In this document: in pieces, positions 56,211 through 64,000 of the stretch
Layout: every line of letters begins with the position of its first letter
Numbering within the stretch: position 1 is the stretch's first letter
Assembly: GCA_036346225.1 (NCBI GenBank)
Contig: JARFIW010000494.1
Coordinates: 1,922,001-1,986,000, forward strand
Source of the DNA: Platerodrilus igneus
Lineage: Eukaryota > Arthropoda > Insecta > Coleoptera > Lycidae
DNA length: 64,000 nucleotides
Direction: 5' to 3'
Position numbers and translations under genes: made by a program
The notes under the pieces: generated by a model
What the model was told of the DNA's origin: nothing
Seen by the model: only the letters and a program-made list of their open reading frames with translations
Databases searched by the model: none

Positions 56211-59200
56211 GTGATCCGTAGTGTTTCTAGTCGATTTCTCATTGGTTGATAATTATTGAAAATATTATAGTGTACATTTCGATATTTGAAGGTATTTGTT
56301 AGAATAGCTCAGTAACCACTTGCAGGTTTCTGAACGCAATCCGTTATGTCAGAATTTACATTATGCGCGCATGTGTAGGGACGATCGATCGAGTCAACAG
56401 GGTTAAACGACTTTGTTTTTAAATTTTAAGATGGCAGGTTGTAAAATTTTACTTGGCGGCTTTTTTTTGAAGGTAATGTTTTATGTTTATAATGTAGTTG
56501 GTATTTAAGGTAATCTGATTACATCTGGTAATTCCAGCCTTGTTTTGAGAGTGTGTTGTTGGTACTTATTGTAAAACCGTTAGTTATTTAATCGTTGAAG
56601 AAAATATTTATGCGATACCTGTTGCTTTTGACTTAGAATTCGATGGGTGTTGTTTAATATATGTAATTTCATGTGAATTTACTATGTTATTCAATATGTT
56701 TGAGGTATAAAAGTGTGTTGTTTGGTTTAACAACCGAAAACTAGTATTCATTTATTGGAATTGTTCATTTAGTATCTAAATCAGGGTAAAACTAATATTT
56801 GTTTATTTGAAATAATGTTTATTTAGTATTTGATACAGAGTGGTAACTCCAATTGCATTGCACCTGTTACTGAATCAATAGTGAATGTACCCTTACTGTG
56901 ATTTTACGAGCAATTAGCACATAATTCCTTGATATATTGAATAAATTATTAGGTGAGTTTGTTATAATTACGCGGCAAATTTACCCGTCATTGTTATATT
57001 TTTACAGATCACCTTTTATCGGGTGATGCAATTGCTGTCTAAGTCAAATTTACATGCACTGATTTAGGTAAAATCGAATTACTTACGTGAGATGTATCTC
57101 GAAACTTCATCAGGGTCCAGCACGTGGTTGTTGGGTTCGATTACGCTATGTTGATCACCAAATTTGCTATCCGTCCTAAACTTCTATTGCACTCGTAGGT
57201 GGTTGAAGAAAATAAAGTACCAGGTACAATAAAGGCAAGGTACAGGAAACCTACTTACCTGTTTCTAAAAAACACACACTCCACTCAGATAGTTGTTGCT
57301 TGGTTCATGTCTCGTGGCTTAATCCCCGCTTTTAACACTCGCGCACATCCGCATTCCTCCTGCGCAGACGCGACTGTCACCGACGACGGAAGTTAACGTT
57401 ATTAATTTAAAAAATACGCGGCAATTAACTTACAAATTATATCTAAATTTAAAAATGATACATAGCCAGTTTGCATTGATAAGTTTGCATATAAACAGTA
57501 TTATATTTCAATGTTGTATTTGTTTTGGGTTTTATTGAATTAACCACCATGTTGTTGTGTATATTTTTGTTGGTAATTTGTAATGCCACGATGTGTCCAA
57601 TTTTTAAAAGTACGTTTTAACCGATGCAATCATAATGAATAATTCTAAACGTTCGCTTACTATATTTAATATATTTAATTAACATGCATTTATATAAAGA
57701 TTTAGCGCCTGAATGTAGGCTTGTTTTTATGATGTAAAGTTTTGATATGTTTTTGCTACCTACATGTTTTATATTGTTTGATATTTATAATGCATTTGAT
57801 ATTTTATTAATGTGTAATTGTTTTATTTCAGTATATTAATCACATTTACAATTGCACCACTCATATCTCGGTTTAACCGTAATTATATTATTGTTGTGTG
57901 CTTATCCTATTATCTAGCCGATGTTCCTATATAATTAACTAGTATTTAAAGTTTGTAATAATTGTTGTAATGTAATAAAATTGAACCTTTGGTATGATTG
58001 ACAATCTCGTGCCTTTCGCGTTTGCAGTTATGACTATGTTAGAGATAGTCTATTCAATAACCAGCGCCTTTTTAACTATGCGCAATCATACCATAAGTTC
58101 ATGTCAGCGATTCATGTTGTCTTGTCAATGTACTTGTAGTTGAACTCTTGCAAATAATAGGAAGTCGGCTAGCCTTTGTGAAATATTTTGTAACACGGGC
58201 TGGAAACTGTTAATGTATTGAAGCGGGCTACTGCTACCGCGTTTCTTTAATTTAAAACAAGAAATAACAAGAGTCTTTATTACTCACTGCTCACAAGTAT
58301 AATTAACAGTATATGCCTTATTTATAGATGTTTTCAGTCTACTTAACAATGAAGCACTATTACACTAATGAATTTACAAGCACTAATATCTTCTTAAACT
58401 AACTTCTTTAGGATTGATCCATTAACAACACTAACACAACTATTTATTTATTATACGCTTTGTCAATTTATGTATACTACAAGCTGCATGTACATGGGAC
58501 ACAGCATATAACATTTATGTATACTCCTGAACTTTCAAAAGCTCAACTACTATTATTTTACAACGATATAATTTATATTAGACATTCTAGTATAGACTAA
58601 CTGTCTTATATATATACCCTGGATTAAAGATATGACTCATTCTCTAGTAATTTCTAGAAGAATTCTCGAATCCTGGAGAATATGCTGTGCTTCCGGCGTT
58701 TGTAGGTTTGACGGGTTGCCTAATAGTGGATTGCAACAGTATGTATGTGGGCGCGTGTGATCGAGCCTTGTTGAATATTACTAACATTTTATGTCCGTGC
58801 AGGGAGGAACATTAGTAGTCAAGGTAGATTTTATCTTCCTGGTGTTCCTCTTCTTTCAACTTTAGCTGGGTAGTATTGGTTATCCGACCTCAGTATCTGT
58901 TAGAACAGACTAGCTGACCTACACTAACGTTTCTTTAGTTGTCATGTGTGGTATGTCTGGGTAACAGTTGACATCCCGTCAATTTCAGAGTTGGTGATCT
59001 GGGTACTTGTACGTTACCCGTCCTTGTCGAGATGTGCCAAATGCAGTTGGAAGTGTGAGGGCAGTTTAGGGTTTTCTCTGCTGTGCTCTTTCACCAATCG
59101 CCCAGGTTGAGTACGGCACCGTTTGCTTTAAATGTCATTTGTCTATGCTTTCATGCGAATGACCTATTTATTGGCTATCCTTTTGATTAAAAGTCAAGTT

Positions 59201-59212
59201 ATGTAAATGCTG
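56206..59212. mobile_element. Second copy of the 1.8 kb transposon, expanded by later insertions
   Basis: Colinear with 47598-49220: AAGTGATCCGTAGTGTTT at the left, GACGATCGATCGAGTC near 56380, TTGACATCCCGTCAATTT near 58968 and GTTATGTAAATGCTGTA at the right. Both terminal ends are missing. Relative to the first copy it has extra DNA at about 56945-57770 (unidentified; GC-rich part 57290-57400) and a solo LTR at 58219-58738. Confidence 0.7.
58219..58738 (-). mobile_element. Solo LTR of the Ty3/gypsy family, with empty-site paralogue
   Basis: 520 bp, about 80-85% like the LTR 45463-46005 by eye (GCGGGCTACTGCTACCGCG ... ACGGGTTGCCTAATAGTGG). It is flanked by GTAT (58215-58218 and 58739-58742). 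The related repeat at 48755-48775 reads CTGTTAATGCATGTATGTGG with no LTR, so the insertion point is confirmed. A solo LTR forms by recombination between the two LTRs of an element. Confidence 0.85.
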
Positions 59213-59289
59213 TATGTTATGGTAAGGCTTAAGCAGCGAATCGCTACCAACATGCCAGACCACTAACTAATTGTGAGTTATATCATAGT

Positions 59290-60240
59290 GATATTTATTT
59301 AACTGATTTTTATTTATTTATTTATTTTTTGTTTTGTTTTCGAACTTACTTAAGGTCGGTTTGACGCAACTCTAAGTTCGTTTCTATTCTGAGCTAGTCT
59401 AAAAAGGTATACATACCCTTCATAACCTAAATTTCTAATAAATTATTAGAGATTTAGGTTGTGAAGGTTGTCAAACGAGTAATATAGCTTTGCCTAGGCC
59501 TCCTTACTCTATTTTTATTTGGTAGTCTATAATCTAAGACTTTACTAAATAGTCCCTCATGTCTTAACTGGTGCCCTATCATTCTATCTCTCCTGACCTT
59601 TAATTGATTCCACATATAGGGTTCCTCACCTATCCTTCTATAAACTTCCTCGTTTGTTACTCTATCTGTCCAACTAATCTTTAACATTCTCCTATAACAC
59701 CAAGTTTCAAAAGCTTCTATCTTTTTCTTATCTACCTCTTTAATTGTTCAAGTCTCACTACCGTATAATAGAACGCTCCATACGTACGACTAAGAAACTT
59801 TTTCTATTATCTAAACTAATACTTCTAGCTATTAGTAAGTCTTTCTTTTTTAAAAACATTTTTCTAGCTTGAGCTATTCTAGCTACTATATCCTTTCTGC
59901 TACGTCCATCCTTTGTAATTATACTACCTATATAGCAAAATTCATCTATCTCCCCTAACTCCGTATTACCTATTTTTAATTTTGGTTTACAACTAAGCTG
60001 TAACTCACTTGTCATTATTTTTGTCTTTCCTGAGTTAATTTTTATACTATAGTTACTCTGCAGTATCTCATCTAAAATATTTGAAACTTTCCTAACACGT
60101 TTCTAGACTCTGCTGTAATGGCTATATCATCTGCAAAACGTAACATGTCTATTTTCTGTCCCTGTGCACTAATACCTATCTCTTTCTCTCTCTAGCTAAG
60201 TTTAAGCTTCCTCAATATAAACATAAAAATCAAGGGAGCT
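59290..60240 (-). pseudogene. LINE ORF2: reverse transcriptase and C-terminal region
   Basis: Minus-strand order: SPLIFN-type block at 60240-60157 (also at 1-91), the region around 60150-60120 that should hold the FADDIA catalytic motif (MLRFADDIAI reads well there), KINSGKTKIMTSELQLSC, then the frame 60015-59758 (FCYIGSIITKDGRSRKDIV), and the tail 59687-59454 (MLKISWTDRVTNEEVYRRIG, RDRMIGHQLRHEGL, RVRRPRQSYI). These are the standard C-terminal landmarks of an insect LINE group. Shifts separate the pieces. The 5' side is cut by the palindromic LTR element. Confidence 0.8.
59417..59467. repeat. Inverted repeat at the LINE 3' end
   Basis: CCTTCATAACCTAAATTTCT on the left is mirrored by AGATTTAGGTTGTGAAGG on the right (26 bp arms, about three mismatches). 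The other 3' copy of this LINE (55740) has only one arm, so the second arm is a private inverted duplication. Confidence 0.7.
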
Positions 60241-60268
60241 AGTATACCTTATAAATAAAAATGCTTAA

Positions 60269-62295
60269 TGTTACGAGCTACTATTAGGCAACCCGCCAAA
60301 CACACAAGCGCCGTAAGCAATGTATATACTACAGAAGCCTCGAACTTTCTAGCATATACCGTAGTATGAATCATCTATTATTCAGGGTATATATACGACC
60401 ACTGATGAAGTACAGAGTTAGTCTATATCAAAATGTCGTATATAAATCATCTCGTATATAGTTAGTTGTTTATTACGTTCTGAAAGTCCTTTAGTAAATA
60501 TAAATTTGTGTTATGTGAACGTGTATATTGTACCGCCAGCTTGTACATAAATAGACAAAAGTGTAATAAATAAATTATAGTAGTGTTAGTGTTGTTAATA
60601 GACCTATGGTTAAGAATTTAGTTTAAGAAGATATTAGTGCTTGTAAATAGCAAGGTGAGATAGTGTTTCATTGTTAATTAGACTGAAAACATCTATAAAT
60701 AAGGCATATACTGTTACTTAGACTTGGGAATAGTGAGTAATAAAGACTTTTGTTACTACTTGTTTTAAGTTTGTGAAACGCGTTATAGTGGCCCACTACA
60801 CTACTGGTGTCAGCCTGTGTGGGGTATGCCAATCTAACTAATCTGGCAATGTCAGCTTGGAATTCTTGCACGCTTTGATTTGTTTTTTGCGAGCGGTTCT
60901 TAACTTGTGCATGGCAAACCTGTTGAAGGTGCGCGTCTCCATATCTAATCTCAAGCTTCGATGTTAAGAGGCCGTAGTCATTCTGCGGGTGATCGCGAAT
61001 CGTTTGCAAGATGTTAAGGGCTTTTCCCGTAGGGCCACTATTAAGGAGATAGCCTTCTCTTTGTTGCACCAACCGTTGGCTATTGCAGAAGTTTCAAATT
61101 GTTTCAAATATGTGAGCCAAGGTATTATACCATCGAACGTGGGTGGTTTCACTTTAAATTTTGACGGTATTGACTTGCTTCCTTCCATGCTTCTTATTTC
61201 TGGGATGTTCTGATTTACAACTTGGTTTGCTAATTCAAGTAGCCGCGTTGTTAATGAAATCATTTGTTCTTGAGCCTCATCACATTTTCCTCCATTTTTA
61301 CCAATTTACTGTCCACCTTTTGCTCAACTATTTTTATCTGTTCAGTGACATCTTCTTTCAATGCAATGGAGCTTTCCATTAACCTTTGTTCTAATATGGC
61401 TGTCTTTTCGTTCAACTTTTCTTCCATTTTCACAGCATTTTCACTTAACTTTTTTTAAGGGTTGATTCCAGTTCAATTGACCTCACTAAATTTTCACCAA
61501 GTGTCACTTCTAGTTAAGCCGACCTCTCTTCCATTTTCTCAGCATTTTCACTAAGTGTCATTTCTAGTTTCGCAGCATTATCACTTAACTTTTCTTCCAT
61601 ACCGGACTTAAAATCTTTAAGGAACTTTATTAAAGTTTCTGCGTCCATTTTACTTTGGCTTTTTGTAACAGGCATATACAAACTACTTACATGTCTTGAG
61701 ACGTGTGTTTTTTCTTTTAAATTAATCACTATATACTCCACACAGGCTGACACCAGTAGTGTAACGGCCTACTTTAACGCGTTTTACTAATTTAAAACAA
61801 GTAGTAACAAAAGTCTTTACTACTCACTATTCACAAGTCTAATTAACAGTATATGCCTTTATTTATTGATGTTTTCAGTTCAATTAACAATGAAGTACTA
61901 TCACACAAATGCTATTTACAAGCACTAATATATTCTTAAACTAAATTCTTAACCATAGGTCTATTAACAACATTGACACTACTATAATTTATTTATTACA
62001 CTTTTGTCTATTTATGTACAAGCTGGCGGTACAATATACAAGTTCGCATAACACAAATTTATATTTACTAAAGGACTTTCAGAACGTAATGAACAACTAA
62101 CTATATACGAGATGATTTATATACGACATTTTGATATAGACTAACTCTGTACTTCATTAGCGGTCATATATATACCCTGAATTAAATAGATGAATCATAT
62201 TCCGGTATATGCTGGAAAGTTCGAAGCTTCTGTAGTATATACATAGCTTACGGCGTTTGTGTGTATGACGGGTTGCCTAATAGTAGCTCGTAACA
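60269..62295. mobile_element. Second palindromic LTR element (Ty3/gypsy family)
   Basis: 2027 bp flanked by TTAA (60265-60268 and 62296-62299). Left: a plus-oriented LTR (60269-60800) followed by its primer-binding region (TGGTGTCAGCCTGTGTGG). Right: a minus-oriented LTR (61760-62295) with its own primer-binding region (61736-61757). Between them is a single gag fragment in minus orientation (about 60825-61735). Both outer ends are therefore U3 ends (TGTTACGAGCTACTATTAGG). Arms are about 90% alike by eye. Pol is absent. The gag piece starts abruptly at a sequence equal to 43031 in the larger element. Confidence 0.85.
60674..61735 (-). pseudogene. Gag fragment inside the palindromic element
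   Basis: Minus-strand pieces: the coiled coil (61753-61514: SKMDAETLIKFLKDFKSGME) and the capsid-like part (61263-60830: VKPPTFDGIIPWLTYLKQFE, then NDYGLL and RYGDAHLQQV). Two or more shifts. The fragment stops at about 60825 in the middle of the capsid-like region; the zinc knuckle is missing. It is the same Gag as 42655-43776. Confidence 0.8.
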
Positions 62296-62299
62296 TTAA

Positions 62300-62875
62300 T
62301 TCAGGTTAGGAAATCTGGAATCCTAAGTGTCTAATTGCCGTAACAGTGGATACCTTCCATAATTGTTCAGTAAATCTAATGCATATCGGTTTCTAGGAAA
62401 CTAAAATGCGACTAAGTCTATTCGCATTATTTGTTTGCTAATCTCAATTTATATCTGCAAACATAATTGTTTTTGGCACGTCAGGATCGTCGTCTACCAG
62501 TATCTCCTTTTAAAAAAATGTTGTAGAAGATGATAGATATTAAAAAGGTAATTTTTAATAATCTTTTCTATTGTGTTAAGTACTAGGTAATTTTAGATCT
62601 CAAGAATAAGGTTTTGTCAAAATTGTAAGAAATTTAATTTAGGTTTTTGCGTTTTTTGCCAAAATTCCACAGTCTGTAACATATACAACCCGTGCTGTAG
62701 TCTAAAATTTTCGGATATAAAATTATACCGTATATCATCTCAAACTAGAAGTAACTTACTTAGAGACTTTAGACGAATGTCATTGTCTAAATTTGACAGT
62801 TTGACTACTTCATTCAACGTCATTGATCAGACATATTTTAGTTGCCCACAAATTTACTTTTTGTATATAGTCATA
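62300..62875. other. Upstream region of the small spliced gene
   Basis: AT-rich with a GATATAAAATTA TATA-like stretch near 62715. An in-frame ATG at 62777 would extend the first exon by 33 codons. No other feature. Confidence 0.3.
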
Positions 62876-63699
62876 ATGAAGTCTAAAGAAAACGAAGCAA
62901 AATCGGTAAGTACACGATTTTTGATTCACTTTAACTATTTCCAGTTGCAGCTGTTATCTGGTGATTCGTCTTTTTCGAGTCAAAATATAAAAAGTGATTC
63001 ATCGAGTTTGATCACTATAGTTACAGCCAAAAAAACTAAAAGCGGACGTTTACTTTCCTGGATTCCAAGGTCCTTAAAAAAGAAATCAGATCGTAATATT
63101 TTAGCAAAGGAAAAAAATTCAGAACATTACTGTTCTCTATTTGAAGATGAATGCTCAACAAATATGTCTAAAAGCAAAATTCCAATTCCAGTTATTTCAA
63201 CTTCTTCACATCGAAAACGATTGGATAAAATGTTATCTCCAACTCCCGAATTATTACAAATAACTTCTTGTACAAAAAGAGTTAAATCTGAACGTTGTTT
63301 TGGTCCAGGAAAAGAATACCCCCTTCCTTCTTATGTTTCAGCTCCAAATTTGTAAGTTGTTTAATCTTTATTTATCTATTTCACACGGTACTTTGTAGAA
63401 CTGCTTCGACTAGAATCGACGACTTTACAAGCTCAATTCACGATATATCATGTATGATAAAGCATTTGCAAGAAAGTGAAGCTCATCTAACTCACGTTGT
63501 CTGTAAATACATCAGCGACAAAACGCTCGAAACAAAATTGCGTAAGTACAACTTTTTAGCTAATTAGCCCATGAAATGTATGAACCGGAAACCCTTTAGA
63601 GTAGAGATAGATGTATAATTTTCAGCTTGGAGATACGCGTGTTACGCCTCTGAAGGGCTGACAGTTTACGAAAGAATTAGACGAATATGCAATTTATAA
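62876..63699 (+). CDS. Unrecognised spliced gene, four-exon model
   Basis: Proposed exons: 62876-62905, 62945-63351, 63399-63541, 63626-63699, with GT-AG introns of 39, 47 and 84 bp (GTAAGT at each donor; CCAG, GTAG, TCAG acceptors). Codon phases fit at every junction and the sum is 654 nt (217 residues plus stop). Exon 2 encodes a Ser/Lys-rich protein part with LLSWIPRSLKKKSDR and KSKIPIPVISTSS; exon 3 a helical stretch (DDFTSSIHDISCMIKHLQES); exon 4 the end (TVYERIRRICNL). The 39 bp intron could instead be coding, since the frame is open through it. No family recognised. Intron-rich structure and lack of stops suggest a host gene. Confidence 0.55.
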
Positions 63700-64000
63700 A
63701 ATTAGATTTTTTGATTAGTTTAAGTTAGATAAGGTTAGCTGAAAGTAATAATTCAGCGCAGAGAGTTAGTCCTCCAATATTGATCGGTGTGCTTAATAAT
63801 CAGGCCATTCACGAACATCAGATACTACCACTTGCAAACCATACTTTAGAAGGCAACCATGTCTAGTAAAACAAGTGCAACTAAGAAGAGACAAAATGAA
63901 TGGTTGTTTAAAAACAATCACAAATTAAGGTTACTGGATCAAACCATCTTTCTCTAAAGTTTCCGTCTTATCTTCGTATAATTGGAAGAAATGCGTGTAA
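63700..64000. other. 3' flank, no recognised feature
   Basis: AT-rich DNA after the spliced gene. No canonical AATAAA in the first 150 bp (AGTAATAATT near 63745 is the closest). Nothing else identified. Confidence 0.4.

Noticed and set aside
56945..57420. Possible relative of the palindromic LTR (GCGCAC...CTGCGCAGACGCGACTGTC stretch resembles part of the arms at 14540 and 15440)
   Set aside because: Only short GC-rich strings agree; termini, target duplication and primer site could not be found.

Overview
This window looks like nuclear DNA of an arthropod, most likely an insect. It is AT-rich and intron-bearing, and almost every recognisable piece is a eukaryotic mobile element: mariner DD34D, a DD41D Tc1/mariner, hAT-like, Ty3/gypsy, LINEs, tRNA-derived SINEs, foldback elements and a Polinton-type DNA polymerase B. 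No bacterial gene organisation is visible. Only two loci look like host genes: a complete single-exon Mcm10 on the minus strand (36007-38028) and a small, unrecognised, apparently spliced gene near the right edge (62876-63699). The species cannot be told from the sequence.

Layout. 1-3330: a LINE reverse-transcriptase remnant split by a mariner, which is itself split by a 1.84 kb insertion carrying a TATA box and a 210-codon open frame with PPTY repeats. 3331-13700: mostly unannotated AT-rich DNA with four (TA)n tracts bracketing two LTR-like blocks, a 1 kb CAGGGTG terminal-inverted-repeat element, a small foldback element and a tandem duplication with an expanded (TAA)n. 13700-20000: two decayed DNA-transposon proteins on the minus strand, interrupted by a SINE, a LINE and a palindromic LTR element. 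20700-22400: a second CAGGGTG-family copy with a LINE inside. 22700-32520: two inverted arrays of a ~110-130 bp tandem repeat flanking a decayed transposase gene whose 3' end encodes a ubiquitin-specific-protease-like domain; a SINE sits inside a longer repeat in the right array. 32520-36000: no gene recognised. 36007-38256: Mcm10 and a short divergent ORF. 39118-46005: one rearranged Ty3/gypsy insertion with a 4 bp target duplication. 47320-51341: decayed DNA polymerase B interrupted by a precise 1.8 kb TA-flanked element. 54175-55486: DD41D Tc1/mariner element with perfect 30 bp inverted repeats. 55740-62295: LINE pieces, a second copy of the 1.8 kb element with a solo LTR inside, and a second palindromic LTR element. 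62876-63699: the spliced gene.

The strongest observations are nested insertions whose edges can be read to the base, because the interrupted sequence or a paralogous empty site is present. They define two palindromic LTR elements (U3 ends on both outer sides, each with a 4 bp target duplication), a TA-flanked element in polymerase B, a solo LTR and a SINE. The most novel coding candidate is the DDE-transposase-like gene with a ubiquitin-protease-like C-terminus. All family assignments come from reading motifs by eye; no database search was possible.
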